Assembly: GCF_003852545.1 (NCBI RefSeq) | Contig: NZ_QAJR01000023.1 | Coordinates: forward strand, 50,217 to 114,216 | DNA from: Acidovorax sp. FJL06 | GTDB taxonomy: Bacteria; Pseudomonadota; Gammaproteobacteria; Burkholderiales; Burkholderiaceae_C | Length of the DNA: 64,000 bases | Direction: 5' to 3' | Shown here: positions 17,399-27,420 of the stretch, one piece after another | How positions within the stretch are numbered: the first letter of the stretch is position 1 | Layout of the letters: each line of letters begins with the position of its first letter | Translations under genes and position numbers: made by a program | Notes under the pieces: generated by a model | The model's database searches: none | The model's input: the letters and a program-made list of their open reading frames with translations, nothing else | What the model was told of the DNA's origin: nothing

Positions 17399-18532
17399 AT
17401 GAGCACCCCCGACCCTCTCCCCGCCAAACGGCTCCGACGCACCAGCGCCCCGACCACCGCCCCCGTGGCGCCCCCCGTCACGTTCTCCGGCAAACCCCAG
17501 CGCCACTTCGCCATCATCGGCGCCGGCATGGCGGGCATTGCCTGCGCCCGCACGCTGGTACAGGCCGGGCACCGCGTGACGGTGTTCGAGAAATCCCCAG
17601 AGGCCGGTGGCCGCACCGCCACCATCGACACCCCTTTCGGCAACTTTGATGCCGGCGCCCAGTACTTCACCGTGCGCGACCCGCGCTTTGCCCGCGCGAT
17701 CGACACCGTGCCCGGCATCTGCAAGCGCTGGAGCGCCAACTCCGTGCAGGTGCTGGACGCCGCAGGCCGCGTGACCGCCAACGGTCTGCCCCACCGCGAA
17801 GCGCACTGGGTGGCCAGCCCCGGCATGCAGGCCCTGGTGAGCACCTGGGCCGAACCGCTGCGCCAGGCCGGCCAGCTCCTTACCGACACCCGCGTCACGC
17901 GCATCGAGCCCGACCCCCTGAACGCCCCAGGCTGGCAGCTGCGCACCGAAGGCCCCGGCGGCAGCCAGCATGTCTATGCCGGTTTTGATGCCGTGCTGCT
18001 GGCCCAGCCCGCCGTGCCCGCGCAGGCGCTGCTGGCCAACTCGGCGGTGGACACGCCCCTGACCGACGCCCTCTCCAAGGTGGCCATTGCCCCCTGCTGG
18101 ACGCTGATGCTGGCCTACCCACAGGCCGTGCGCCCCGGGCTGACCACGCTGGGCCCGCAGTGGAACGCAGCGCGCAGCACCCACCACCGCATCGCCTGGC
18201 TGGCACGCGAATCGTCCAAGCCCGGCCGCAATGTGGTCGAGCGCTGGACGGTGCAGGCCAGCCCCGCCTGGTCGGCCGAGCACCTCGAAGACGACGAAGC
18301 CCGCGTGCAGGCCAAGCTCCTCAAGGCCTTTGCCGAAGTCACCGGCATCCGCGCCACCCCCGCCCATGCCGACACGCGCCGCTGGCGCTATGCGCAGACC
18401 ACCCACCCCCTGGGCAAGAGCCACCTGTGGGACACCGCCATGGGCCTGGGCGCCTGCGGCGACTGGTGCCTGGGGCACCGCGTGGAAGACGCCTTCGTGT
18501 CGGGCCTGGAGCTGGCACTCGCGGTTGCATGA
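17399..18532 (+). CDS. Renalase-like FAD-dependent amine oxidase-fold protein
   Basis: A 377-residue flavoprotein. After about 35 basic and Pro-rich residues comes the FAD Rossmann motif [22 protein letters not shown], then [14 protein letters not shown] and [18 protein letters not shown], the pattern of renalase-like and NAD(P)-binding amine oxidase-fold proteins. The C-terminal FAD-contacting block is [25 protein letters not shown]. The stop overlaps the gluQ start by 4 bases (ATGA). The substrate is unknown; conservation with tRNA-modification genes downstream is probably operon accident. Confidence 0.85.
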   Translation: MSTPDPLPAKRLRRTSAPTTAPVAPPVTFSGKPQRHFAIIGAGMAGIACARTLVQAGHRVTVFEKSPEAGGRTATIDTPFGNFDAGAQYFTVRDPRFARAIDTVPGICKRWSANSVQVLDAAGRVTANGLPHREAHWVASPGMQALVSTWAEPLRQAGQLLTDTRVTRIEPDPLNAPGWQLRTEGPGGSQHVYAGFDAVLLAQPAVPAQALLANSAVDTPLTDALSKVAIAPCWTLMLAYPQAVRPGLTTLGPQWNAARSTHHRIAWLARESSKPGRNVVERWTVQASPAWSAEHLEDDEARVQAKLLKAFAEVTGIRATPAHADTRRWRYAQTTHPLGKSHLWDTAMGLGACGDWCLGHRVEDAFVSGLELALAVA

Positions 18533-19509
18533 CGGAGGGCGCGGCCCCTGGGGCCGCTCGCTACATCGGCCGCTTTGCCCCCTCGCCCACCGGCCCGCTG
18601 CACGCCGGCTCGCTGGTCGCGGCCCTCGCCAGTTGGCTGGACGCGCGGGCCCATGGTGGCCGGTGGCTGGTGCGCATCGAAGACGTGGACACCCCCCGCT
18701 GCATGCCGGGCACCGACCGGTTCATCCTGCAGCAGCTCGCCACCTGCGGCCTGGTGCCCGACGCCCCGCCCGAGTGGCAGTCTGCACGTTCAGCACACTA
18801 CCAGCGGGCGCTGGACCAGTTGGTGGCCCAGGGCCACGCCTACCCCTGTGCCTGCTCGCGCAAAGACATCGAGGACGCCCAGGCGGCCCTCGGCCACGCG
18901 CGCGAACGCCACGCCGCGCTGCCCTACCCCGGCACCTGCCGCCACGGGCTGCAGGGCCGCACCGGGCGCTCCTGGCGCTTCAACGCCACGGATTTCAAGC
19001 AAAAGCAGGCCCTGGCGCCCGACAGAAGCGCCCAAGCAGCTACCAATTCAATAGCAAACACCCTCCAGCACTGGAGCGACCGCCGCCTGGGCCCGCAGCA
19101 GCAGGATGTGGCCCGCACCGTGGGCGACTTTGTCCTGCACCGTGCCGACGGGCTCTGGGCCTACCAGTTGGCCGTGGTGGTGGACGATGCGGACCAGGGC
19201 ATCAGCGACGTGGTGCGCGGCGAGGACCTGGCGGACAACACCCCGCGCCAGATCCGGCTGCAGCAAGCCCTGGGCGTGCCCACGCCCCGGTACCTGCACA
19301 CCCCGCTGGTGTGTGGCGACAACGGCGAGAAGCTCTCCAAGCAGAACGGCGCCCGTGCGCTGGACCTGGCCGACCCGCTACAAGCCCTGTCGCAGGCCGC
19401 CCGGGCACTGGGCCTGCCGGCACTGGAACATCCACACAACAATAGCCTCGGTGACGCGCTGGCACAGTGGGTGGTGGCGTGGCGACGTCACTACAATGGC
19501 TCACCGTGA
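18529..19509 (+). CDS. gluQ: Glutamyl-queuosine tRNA(Asp) synthetase
   Basis: A 326-residue truncated GluRS paralogue that attaches glutamate to queuosine in tRNA-Asp. HIGH-type motif [11 protein letters not shown] is at 18-28, zinc-site cysteines at 107, 109 and 137, [19 protein letters not shown] near 220, and the KMSKS-equivalent KLSKQ at 268-272. The anticodon-binding domain is absent, as expected. Odd point: residues about 155-178 ([20 protein letters not shown]) are encoded by a copy of the dispersed repeat, lengthening the loop before [16 protein letters not shown]. It overlaps trmB by GTGA at 19506-19509. Confidence 0.92.
   Translation: MTEGAAPGAARYIGRFAPSPTGPLHAGSLVAALASWLDARAHGGRWLVRIEDVDTPRCMPGTDRFILQQLATCGLVPDAPPEWQSARSAHYQRALDQLVAQGHAYPCACSRKDIEDAQAALGHARERHAALPYPGTCRHGLQGRTGRSWRFNATDFKQKQALAPDRSAQAATNSIANTLQHWSDRRLGPQQQDVARTVGDFVLHRADGLWAYQLAVVVDDADQGISDVVRGEDLADNTPRQIRLQQALGVPTPRYLHTPLVCGDNGEKLSKQNGARALDLADPLQALSQAARALGLPALEHPHNNSLGDALAQWVVAWRRHYNGSP
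18990..19060. repeat. Dispersed repeat copy inside gluQ
   Basis: On the reverse strand this reads TTGCTATTGAATTGGTAGCT, GCTTGGGCGCTTCTGTCGGGCGCC, AGGGCCTGCTTTTGC. That is the same order of blocks as the intergenic copies (ATAGCT-like core, GCGC dyad around a loop, GGCC end). It is fully open in the gluQ frame. The match is by eye and partly degenerate. Confidence 0.55.
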
Positions 19510-20264
19510 TTGAACCGACCCTTGCTTCCGCCCCCCCGAGTGCAGCGCCCGCTGCCGCTCCTTCCGCCCCCGGTGCAGCGCCCGCAGGCGTGACCCACCC
19601 CAAGACCATCAAGAGCTTTGTGCGCCGTGCCGGCCGCACCACCACCGGCCAGGCCAAGGCTTTTGAAGACTTCGGCCCCCGTTTCGTTCTGCCCTATGCC
19701 CCGGCCCCGCTGGACGCAGCCACGGCCTTTGCCCGCAGTGCCCCCCTGGTGCTCGAAATCGGCTTTGGCATGGGCGAGGCCACAGCCCACATTGCCCGTG
19801 TGCGCCCGGATGACAACTTCCTGTGCTGCGAAGTGCACGAGCCCGGCGTGGGCGCGCTGCTCAAGCGCATCGGCGAGCAGGGCCTGACCAACATCCGCAT
19901 CCTGCAGCACGACGCGGTCGAGGTCATCGACCACATGCTGCCCGCAGGCAGCCTGGATGGCGTGCACATCTTCTTCCCCGACCCCTGGCACAAGAAAAAG
20001 CACAACAAGCGCCGCCTGATCCAGCCCCCGCTGGTGGCCAAGCTGGCCGCCCGCCTCAAGCCCGGTGGCTACCTGCATTGCGCCACCGACTGGCAACCCT
20101 ACGCCGAGCAGATGCTGCAGGTGCTGAGCGCCGAGCCCCTGCTCCAGAACTCCGCCGCCGGCTTTGCACCGCAACCCGACTACCGCCCCCTGACCAAGTT
20201 TGAAAACCGCGGCCTGCGGCTTGGACATGGGGTGTGGGACGTGGTGTTCGTGCGCCGCAACTAG
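19506..20264 (+). CDS. trmB: tRNA (guanine-N7-)-methyltransferase TrmB
   Basis: A 252-residue SAM-dependent methyltransferase making m7G46 in tRNA. After an Ala/Pro-rich leader of about 30 residues comes [17 protein letters not shown]. The SAM-binding motif is [11 protein letters not shown], the catalytic block [16 protein letters not shown] and the C-terminal motif [19 protein letters not shown] at 19506, overlapping the gluQ stop, is the best start because the preceding in-frame residues belong to gluQ DNA. Two tRNA-modifying genes are thus coupled. Confidence 0.93.
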   Translation: MIEPTLASAPPSAAPAAAPSAPGAAPAGVTHPKTIKSFVRRAGRTTTGQAKAFEDFGPRFVLPYAPAPLDAATAFARSAPLVLEIGFGMGEATAHIARVRPDDNFLCCEVHEPGVGALLKRIGEQGLTNIRILQHDAVEVIDHMLPAGSLDGVHIFFPDPWHKKKHNKRRLIQPPLVAKLAARLKPGGYLHCATDWQPYAEQMLQVLSAEPLLQNSAAGFAPQPDYRPLTKFENRGLRLGHGVWDVVFVRRN

Positions 20265-20303
20265 ACCCACCCCATGCCCCGACCGGCCCGCCACACACCG
20301 CCC

Positions 20304-21359
20304 ATGAAACCCATCCTGCAAAACCTGGTGGAGATGACTGGCCACCGCGACCACCTGCGGCTGGAGGTGTCGGTGCTGTCCACGCTGCAAAAGCTCAGCA
20401 GCATCATCGAGGTCCGGGCGCTGGAGTTGTTCACCCATGGGGGCGTGCCCCATGTGCGCCCCCGCACCTGGGTGGACAACGGCCAACTGGTCTCGACCGA
20501 CTCGGAACCCGCCGCTGACCCCCGCCGCGAGCCGCTGGACAACTACCCTGCGCTGCGTGGCTGCGTGGAAACCCATGGCGAAAGCGCCCTGGCATCGCCC
20601 CGCAAGGGCCGCTACGTGCTGTGGCTGCCGGTGTGGATGCACGAAAAGGTCAGCACCTGCCTGGAGATCACGCAGTCGCGCCCCTTTTCGGCCCACAAGC
20701 TGGATGTGCTCATGGGCGTGTTCCAGGTGTACCAGAACTACCAGAGCCTGCTGGACTACAGCGAGCGCGATGCGCTCACCGGCCTGTTCAACCGCAAGAC
20801 CTTCGACGAGCAGTTCTCGCGGCACACGCTGAGCGGGCTGGCCAGCCGCGCAAGTGCCGCGAATGAGTCCTTTCTTGCCGATGACGGCACCGCCGCCAAC
20901 GAACAGGAAACCGTGCAGCAATGGCTGGCGGTGGTGGACATCGACCACTTCAAGCAGGTGAATGACCGCTTCGGGCACCTGTACGGCGATGAAGTGCTGA
21001 TCCTGATCGCCAACATCCTGCGCAGCTCCTTCCGCAGCCACGACCGCATCTTCCGCTTTGGCGGCGAGGAGTTCGTGGTGCTGCTGCGCTCCACCACACT
21101 TGGCACGGCCCACAAGGTGTTCAACCGCTTCCGGCTGGCGGTGCAGGAGTACCACTTCCCGCAGGTGGGCCGGGTCACGGTGAGCCTGGGCTTTGTCAGC
21201 ACCACCAAAGGCTCTCCCGTCGAAATCCTGGGCCAGGCCGACCAGGCGCTCTATTACGCCAAGGAGCATGGCCGCAACCAGGTCTGCTTCTATGACGACC
21301 TGGTGGCCAATGGCCACCTCGCGGCCAAGGTGGCTAACGACGACGTCGAACTGTTCTGA
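20304..21359 (+). CDS. GGDEF diguanylate cyclase
   Basis: A 351-residue protein with an N-terminal region of about 150 residues of GAF-like character (VLSTLQKLSSIIEVRALELF, then GRYVLWLPVWMHEKVSTCLEI) and a C-terminal GGDEF domain. The latter begins at RDALTGLFNRKTF (about 155), has VDIDHFKQVND (211-221), an intact GGEEF (253-257) and the I-site RSHD (244-247). An insertion of some 30 residues between the first helix and the metal site is unusual. It faces an HD-GYP gene tail to tail with a 70-base gap, so synthesis and breakdown of cyclic di-GMP are encoded side by side. Confidence 0.88.
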   Translation: MKPILQNLVEMTGHRDHLRLEVSVLSTLQKLSSIIEVRALELFTHGGVPHVRPRTWVDNGQLVSTDSEPAADPRREPLDNYPALRGCVETHGESALASPRKGRYVLWLPVWMHEKVSTCLEITQSRPFSAHKLDVLMGVFQVYQNYQSLLDYSERDALTGLFNRKTFDEQFSRHTLSGLASRASAANESFLADDGTAANEQETVQQWLAVVDIDHFKQVNDRFGHLYGDEVLILIANILRSSFRSHDRIFRFGGEEFVVLLRSTTLGTAHKVFNRFRLAVQEYHFPQVGRVTVSLGFVSTTKGSPVEILGQADQALYYAKEHGRNQVCFYDDLVANGHLAAKVANDDVELF

Positions 21360-21429
21360 CAACGGCCCGGAGCCGCCCCGACACGCCCCGGCGGCGTGCG
21401 CGCGCCGCCTACCGGCCCCGTGGCAAGGC

Positions 21430-24411
21430 TCAGGGCAGCGACGCCAGAAGGGCCTCCACATCCACCGCGTCGCACTGCGCAGGTGCCAAAAACTGCCCGG
21501 CATATGCGCGCCAGACGCCGCTGACCAGGAAAAAGCGGAACACCTCGGCATCGATGTGCCGTTCCCGCACCATGTGGGCCATGATCCTGAACGACTCGGT
21601 CAGGGTCTTGGGCGGCTTGTAGGGCCGGTCGGCGGCCGTCAACGCCTCGAAGATGTCGGCCAGGGTCATCACCCGGTCGGCCAGGGTCAGCTCGGCCGCC
21701 TTGAGGCGGCGCGGATAGCCCGTGCCATCCAGCTTTTCGTGGTGCGAGCCCGCAATCAGCGGCACGCGCGCCAGGTGCGGCGGAAACGGCAGGCTGCTGA
21801 GCATGGTGATGGTTTGCACGATGTGCTCGTTGATCTTGAAGCGGTCTTCCTCCGTCAGCGTGCCGCGCTGGACCGACAGGTTGTGCAATTCGCCCAGGTG
21901 CGCCTCCTGCGGCGGCAGCACCATGTCAAAGCCCCATTGGTTGGCCGGGTTGCCCACCTCCACCGGCGGCTTGCGCGCGCCCCAGGGCACGATGTGCTCG
22001 GGCCGGTCGGCCAGCAATGGCTCGTTGGCCGGCAGCGGCCGCACCGGCACGTCCACCAGCCGCCCCGCCTCGGTCGCCGACAGGCCCAGCCGGTCGTCAA
22101 AATGCCGCTGCCACACCTGCCGGCCAATGGCGGCCAGCCGCTGCACATCGGCAGCGGCCATGAACTCGCCACCGGCGTTGCAGCGGGCCACAAACGCAAA
22201 GTCGGCCTGCAGGCGCTCGCGGCGCTGCAGCAGCTCGCGCTGCAGGCGCACAGGGTCCACGCCGGCCACCTGCTGCTTCCAATAGTCCAGCTCGGCATCG
22301 CGCCACAGCACCTCAAAGCGCATGCGCACCTCGTGGATGCGGTTGTAGAGCGTCTCCAGCTTGGTGGCCTTGTCGATGATGTGCTCGGGGCTGGTGACCT
22401 TGCCGCAGTCGTGCAGCCAGGCGCCCAGGCGGAACTCGTCACGCTCGGCGTCGGTCATGGACACCTGGGCAAAAGGCCCCTCCTCGGCCTCGCACATGCG
22501 CTGCATCAGCGCCTCGGCCAACTGCGGCACCCGTTCGCAATGCCCGCCCGTGTAGGGGCTCTTGGCGTCGATCGCGTCGGCCAGCAGGCGGATGACGGCG
22601 TCCAGCAGCTTCTTCTGCCCCTCGATGAGGCTGCGGGTTTCAATCGCCACCGACAGCGTGCCCGAGAGCTTCTCGACAAAGGCGCGGAAATGCGCGTCGT
22701 CCTGCAGCGCACCGGCCCCATAGCGCAGCACCAGCAGCCCCAGGGGCTGCCCGTCGCGCGTGCGCAGCTGCACGCGCAGCACACGCACCGCGTCGGTCTC
22801 GTCATCGTCCTCGTGCAAGTCCCCCTCCTGGGCCTGCGTGTGGTTAATGAAATGCACCATGCCCAGGTGTTCGGGGTAGCGGGACTGCTGCCCGGGGTCC
22901 TCGCAATGGCGCGCGGCGCGCAGCAGGCCGGCACGCTGGGGCTCCACCAGGTACACCGCCCCTCCGGTGCAGCTGGTGGCGCGCACCAGCTCGTACAGCA
23001 CGCTCGACAGCATCCGGTCGGTGCGCGACTCGGCGCTGATGTGGTGGGTGATGTGCAGAAACTCCTGGATCGTGTCCGACATACGGTCCATCACCTGCGC
23101 CAGGTCGCGCACCTCGCGCACGGGCGACAGTGGGCGGGGCGGGCGGCGGAAGTCGAACCGGGCCAGTGCCCGGGCCTGCGACGCCAGCCCGGACAGGCTG
23201 CGCCCCACGCGCCGCCCGGCCAGCCAGCCAAAAGGCAGCATCAGCGCGATAAGCGACACCGACAGCCACACCTGGCGCCGCAGGTTCTCGTTCACGTCCG
23301 CCAGCAATTCGCCGGTGGGAATGGCCATGAGGATCTGCAGCCCTTGCCAGCGCATCGACGCCAGCGGCAAGGCACGGGCCAGCCACTCCTCGCCATCGGC
23401 CACCACGCGCTGCGGCTTGCCGCCTTGCGGGCCCTGCAGTTGCATGGCCTGCAGGCTGCCCACCCCCAGATCCCCCAGCGCGCGCAGCCGCAGGCCGGGT
23501 GACTCCCCGCTGCGCGCCAGCACCCGGGACATGTCCGGGTAGGCCAGCACGCGCAGGTCTTTGTCCACCACCGCGATTTCGGTGCGGGGCATCAGGCGCA
23601 GCCCGGCAATCTCGCGCCCCAGATCGGTCAGCGCCACATCCAGCCCGATCACGGCGCGCCCGTCCTCACTGGGCTGGCTCAGCGTGACGCCCACCTCCTG
23701 CGTGGTGAAAAACACATAGGGTGCCGTCAGAATCTGGGTGTTTCTCTCTGCCGCCTCCGCATACCAGGGGCGCGCACGCGGGTCGTAGCGGTACTCGGGC
23801 CGCACGGAAGAGTCGATCTGGCGCAGCGCCGCGTCGTAGTAGCTCCAGCGCCCCACCATGCTGCTCACGCCCCGCTCGCGTGCCATGGACTGCACGAGAA
23901 AAGCGGTTTCGCGGGGCGCATCCAGCCGCAGGCGCATCGCCTCGTCGCGCACCGGGCGCACCAGCAAAAACTGGCCGTCGGGGTAGCCGATGAACACGGC
24001 CGACAGCAGCGGGTTCTGCTCCAGCAGGCGCGCCAGCACCGGCAGGCGGCGCATGCGCGCAGGCAGGGAAGTGGCCGAGGCAATGGGGTCGAATGCCAGC
24101 AGGCGGATGGAGGCATCGGCCGGGTCCACGATGCGCTGCACCCGCTCGGCCACCAGCTGGCTGATGTGCTGCGCGCTGTCGTCCGATGCCGCAATGATGG
24201 CCTGGCGTGCGCTGGTGCTCACCTGGTAGACCAAAAGCGCCGTGAGCAGCAGCATGGCCGCGACCACGACGGAGGCGATCAACACCTCGAACGGCACCGT
24301 GATGCGCCGCCACCAGGGCAGGTCGGCCACTGACGGGTCCATCAGGACTGGGGATTGGCCAGAAACGGCGGGCGGCGGCTGGGGCGGGCTTTCGCGCAGG
24401 GTGTCGTCCAT
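21430..24411 (-). CDS. Membrane HD-GYP cyclic di-GMP phosphodiesterase with Cache sensor
   Basis: A 993-residue sensor protein. Order: a first membrane segment at about 38-63; a periplasmic double-Cache region to about 340 with YRYDPRARPWYAEAAERNTQILTAPYVFF, typical of dCache_1; a second membrane segment near 375-395; HAMP-like linker; a GAF-like region (about 445-600); and a C-terminal HD-GYP domain with AWLHDCGK (about 665) and HHEKLDGTGYP (about 888). The HD domain is stretched by about 170 residues between these motifs, longer than usual. It should degrade cyclic di-GMP in answer to a periplasmic ligand. Confidence 0.88.
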   Translation of the reverse strand: MDDTLRESPPQPPPAVSGQSPVLMDPSVADLPWWRRITVPFEVLIASVVVAAMLLLTALLVYQVSTSARQAIIAASDDSAQHISQLVAERVQRIVDPADASIRLLAFDPIASATSLPARMRRLPVLARLLEQNPLLSAVFIGYPDGQFLLVRPVRDEAMRLRLDAPRETAFLVQSMARERGVSSMVGRWSYYDAALRQIDSSVRPEYRYDPRARPWYAEAAERNTQILTAPYVFFTTQEVGVTLSQPSEDGRAVIGLDVALTDLGREIAGLRLMPRTEIAVVDKDLRVLAYPDMSRVLARSGESPGLRLRALGDLGVGSLQAMQLQGPQGGKPQRVVADGEEWLARALPLASMRWQGLQILMAIPTGELLADVNENLRRQVWLSVSLIALMLPFGWLAGRRVGRSLSGLASQARALARFDFRRPPRPLSPVREVRDLAQVMDRMSDTIQEFLHITHHISAESRTDRMLSSVLYELVRATSCTGGAVYLVEPQRAGLLRAARHCEDPGQQSRYPEHLGMVHFINHTQAQEGDLHEDDDETDAVRVLRVQLRTRDGQPLGLLVLRYGAGALQDDAHFRAFVEKLSGTLSVAIETRSLIEGQKKLLDAVIRLLADAIDAKSPYTGGHCERVPQLAEALMQRMCEAEEGPFAQVSMTDAERDEFRLGAWLHDCGKVTSPEHIIDKATKLETLYNRIHEVRMRFEVLWRDAELDYWKQQVAGVDPVRLQRELLQRRERLQADFAFVARCNAGGEFMAAADVQRLAAIGRQVWQRHFDDRLGLSATEAGRLVDVPVRPLPANEPLLADRPEHIVPWGARKPPVEVGNPANQWGFDMVLPPQEAHLGELHNLSVQRGTLTEEDRFKINEHIVQTITMLSSLPFPPHLARVPLIAGSHHEKLDGTGYPRRLKAAELTLADRVMTLADIFEALTAADRPYKPPKTLTESFRIMAHMVRERHIDAEVFRFFLVSGVWRAYAGQFLAPAQCDAVDVEALLASLP

Positions 24412-24542
24412 GCGGCCGAATGTAGGGGCGAAATCCTTGTTCCGTCATCCCCTTTTTGGCAAGCCCGGTGCACCGGCCGCCTGGGCAGGTGCAAGGCTTT
24501 GCCACCGCGGCCCCAGCACCGCCATGGCAAAGCCGGAGGGCA

Positions 24543-27170
24543 TCAGCCCAGCTGCTGCGTGACCCAGCCGGTCACCGATGCCAGCGCTGCAGGCAGCTTG
24601 GCGGCATCGGTGCCACCGGCCATGGCCATGTCGGGCTTGCCACCACCTTTGCCGCCCACCTGGCTGGCCACAAAATTGACCAGCTCGCCCGCCTTGAGCT
24701 TGCCCACGCTGTCGGCCGTCACGCCAGCGGCGATCTGCACCTTGTCGCCCTCCACGGCGGCCAGCACGATGGCGGCGGTCTTGAGCTTGTCCTTGAGCTT
24801 GTCCATGGTGTCGCGCAGGGTCTTGGCGTCGGCACCGGGCAACGCCGCCGCCAGCACCTTGAGGCCCTTCACATCCACCGCCTGGTTCACCAGCTCGTCA
24901 CCCTGGCTGGAGGCCAGCTTGCCCTTCAGGGCCGCCACTTCCTTCTCCAGCGCGCGGGCATTGTCCAGCGCCTGGCTGATGCGGCCGTTGAGCTCGGCCA
25001 CCGGCGCCTTGAGGGTGCTGGCGGCCTGGCTGACCGTGTCTTCCAGGCTCTGCAGGTAGGCCAGCGCATTCGCGCCCGTCACCGCCTCGATGCGGCGCAC
25101 GCCAGCGGCCACGCCGCCTTCACCCACCACCTTGAACAGGCCGATGTCGCCCGTGCGGTGCACATGCGTGCCGCCGCAGAGTTCGCGGCTGGTGCCGATG
25201 TCGAGCACGCGCACGGTCTCGCCGTACTTTTCACCGAACAGCATCATGGCGCCGGTCTTCTGGGCCGATTCGATGTCCATCACACGCGCGCCGGTGGCGG
25301 TGTTGGCCAGGATTTCCTCGTTCACGCGGCGCTCGATCTCGCGGATCTCGGCGCTGCTCACGGCCGCGTTGTGGGCAAAGTCGAAGCGCGTGCGATCGGC
25401 GTTGACCAGGCTGCCCTTTTGCTGCACATGGCTGCCCAGCACTTCGCGCAGCGCCTTGTGCATGATGTGCGTGACCGAGTGGTTGCGCATGGTGGCGGCG
25501 CGCACGGCGGTGTTGACCTGCGCCTGCACGGTGTCGCCCACGTTCAACGTGCCCTCTTCGAGCGTGCCGTGGTGGCCATACACATCGGCCTTGATCTTGA
25601 GCGTGTCGCCCACGGCAAAACGGGCCGAGCCGCTGGTGATGGCACCCTCGTCACCCACCTGGCCACCGCTTTCAGCGTAAAACGGTGTCGTGTCGAGCAC
25701 GACCACGCCGTTCTGGCCGGCCTTCAGGGCGGCAGCGCTGGTCCCATCGACGTAGATGGCCACGATTTTTGCCGTCTCGGCCAAGTGCTCGTAGCCGGTG
25801 AACTGGTTGGCCGCACCGGTGTACTCCAGCGCCTTGTCCATCTTGAACTTGCCAGCAGCGCGGGCCTGGGCCTTCTGCTTTTCCATCGCAGCCTTGAAGC
25901 CCGCTTCGTCCACCTCGACATCGCGCTCGCGGCACACGTCGTTGGTCAGGTCGAGCGGGAAGCCGTAGGTGTCGTGCAGCTTGAAGGCCACGTCGCCGGG
26001 CAGCACCTTGGCGCCGCCGTCCAGGGTGGCGTCCAGGATTTCCATGCCATTGGCCAGCGTTTCAAAGAAGCGCTCTTCCTCGGTCTTGAGCACGTCGGTG
26101 ATGCGCTGCTCCTGCGCACGCAGCGACGGGTAGGCATCGCCCATCAAGCGCACCAGGTCGGCCACCAGCTTGTGGAAGAACGGGGTCTTCTTGCCCAGCT
26201 TGTAGCCATGGCGGATGGCGCGGCGCACGATGCGGCGCTGCACATAGCCGCGGCCTTCGTTGCTGGGGATCACGCCGTCGCTCACCAGGAAGGCGGTGGC
26301 ACGGATGTGGTCGGCGATCACGCGCAGGCTCTTGTGGTTCAGGTCGGCCACGCCGGTCTCACGGCCGGCGGCCTTGATCAGCGCGTCGAACAGGTCGATT
26401 TCGTAATTGCTGTGCACGTGCTGCAGGATGGCGGCGAGGCGCTCCAGGCCCATGCCGGTGTCCACGCAGGGCGCAGGCAGCGGCGTGACCGAGCCGTCTT
26501 CGGCCATGTCGAACTGCATGAACACGTTGTTCCAGATCTCGATGAAGCGGTCGCCGTCTTCATCGGGGCTGCCAGGGGGGCCGCCAGCAATGTGCGGGCC
26601 GTGGTCGTAGAAGATCTCCGAGCAGGGACCGCAGGGGCCGGTGTCGGCCATCATCCAGAAGTTGTCGGACTTGTAGCGGCCGCCCTTGTTGTCGCCGATG
26701 CGGATCACACGCTCGGGTGGCAGGCCGATTTCTTTGGTCCAGATGTCGTAGGCCTCGTCGTCTTCCTGATAGACCGTGGCCAGCAGGCGCTCGGGCGGCA
26801 GCTTGTAGACCTCGGTCAGCAGTTCCCAGGCCCACTTGAGCGATTCGCGCTTGAAGTAGTCGCCAAACGACCAGTTGCCCAGCATTTCAAAGAAAGTGTG
26901 GTGGCGCGCGGTGTAGCCCACGTTCTCCAGGTCGTTGTGCTTGCCACCCGCACGCAGGCAGGCCTGCACGGAGACCGCCCGGTTGTACGAGCGCTTGTCG
27001 GTGCCCAGGAACACATCCTTGAACTGCACCATGCCCGAGTTGGTGAACATCAGCGTGGGGTCGTTGCCGGGCACCAGAGGGCTGGACGCCACGACGGTGT
27101 GGCCCTTGGAGACGAAGAAGTCCAGGAAGGACTTGCGGATGTCAGCGACAGAAAAAGTGGGAATGCTCAT
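24543..27170 (-). CDS. alaS: Alanyl-tRNA synthetase
   Basis: An 875-residue class II synthetase charging tRNA-Ala. The N-terminal catalytic core has [31 protein letters not shown] in its first 60 residues (motif 1 area), [18 protein letters not shown] (motif 2 area) and [11 protein letters not shown] (motif 3 area). The editing domain carries [16 protein letters not shown] with the zinc-site histidines and [15 protein letters not shown]; the C-terminal C-Ala domain ends in [20 protein letters not shown] is taken as the start. An apparent open frame on the opposite strand is a codon-bias shadow. Confidence 0.96.
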   Translation of the reverse strand: MSIPTFSVADIRKSFLDFFVSKGHTVVASSPLVPGNDPTLMFTNSGMVQFKDVFLGTDKRSYNRAVSVQACLRAGGKHNDLENVGYTARHHTFFEMLGNWSFGDYFKRESLKWAWELLTEVYKLPPERLLATVYQEDDEAYDIWTKEIGLPPERVIRIGDNKGGRYKSDNFWMMADTGPCGPCSEIFYDHGPHIAGGPPGSPDEDGDRFIEIWNNVFMQFDMAEDGSVTPLPAPCVDTGMGLERLAAILQHVHSNYEIDLFDALIKAAGRETGVADLNHKSLRVIADHIRATAFLVSDGVIPSNEGRGYVQRRIVRRAIRHGYKLGKKTPFFHKLVADLVRLMGDAYPSLRAQEQRITDVLKTEEERFFETLANGMEILDATLDGGAKVLPGDVAFKLHDTYGFPLDLTNDVCRERDVEVDEAGFKAAMEKQKAQARAAGKFKMDKALEYTGAANQFTGYEHLAETAKIVAIYVDGTSAAALKAGQNGVVVLDTTPFYAESGGQVGDEGAITSGSARFAVGDTLKIKADVYGHHGTLEEGTLNVGDTVQAQVNTAVRAATMRNHSVTHIMHKALREVLGSHVQQKGSLVNADRTRFDFAHNAAVSSAEIREIERRVNEEILANTATGARVMDIESAQKTGAMMLFGEKYGETVRVLDIGTSRELCGGTHVHRTGDIGLFKVVGEGGVAAGVRRIEAVTGANALAYLQSLEDTVSQAASTLKAPVAELNGRISQALDNARALEKEVAALKGKLASSQGDELVNQAVDVKGLKVLAAALPGADAKTLRDTMDKLKDKLKTAAIVLAAVEGDKVQIAAGVTADSVGKLKAGELVNFVASQVGGKGGGKPDMAMAGGTDAAKLPAALASVTGWVTQQLG

Positions 27171-27420
27171 GGTGTGGTGGAGTGGTTGCACACAGCAGGC
27201 CAATGCCTAGTTGCCCTGCAGGCCAATGCCTGCAGGCCGCCTATCGGGACCAACCTTTCATTATAGGTTTGCCAACTTCACCACCGTGGCCGGATTGCGA
27301 CAGCGCCCTGCTGCCAGCGCTGCGCCGCACCCCCTGTTTTTCCGCTTGCGCGTTTTAAATATCTTGCTAATATATTTAACAACCAAGCCACCCATCCACT
27401 TTTCACCCCAAGGAGCCCCT
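27171..27420. other. Divergent promoter region alaS / lhpC
   Basis: 250 bases between divergent genes. The alaS-proximal half is GC-rich with ATGCCTGCAGG-type short direct repeats (27201-27238). The lhpC-proximal half contains the AT-rich dyad at 27355-27379 followed by AAGGAG before the GTG start. No additional gene is seen. Confidence 0.6.
27355..27379 (+). promoter_or_regulatory. Candidate operator of the hydroxyproline operon
   Basis: TTAAATAT (27355-27362), 9-base spacer CTTGCTAAT, ATATTTAA (27372-27379): a perfect 8-bp inverted repeat 42 bases before the lhpC start. The same arms with the same 9-base spacer occur before the TRAP operon at 33409. The GntR-FCD regulator encoded at 36.56 kb is the natural candidate to bind both; this is inference from shared position and sequence. 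Confidence 0.6.

Noticed and set aside
27201-27238. Direct repeat GCCAATGCCT near the alaS start as an attachment site
   Set aside because: It is a short local duplication (GGCCAATGCCT, twice) next to alaS with no integrase or island border nearby.
24456-27266. Very long open frame on the plus strand opposite alaS
   Set aside because: It is a mirror of alaS codon bias in GC-rich DNA: the translation is rich in His, Gly, Gln, Val and Ala without any domain, and alaS on the other strand is certain.
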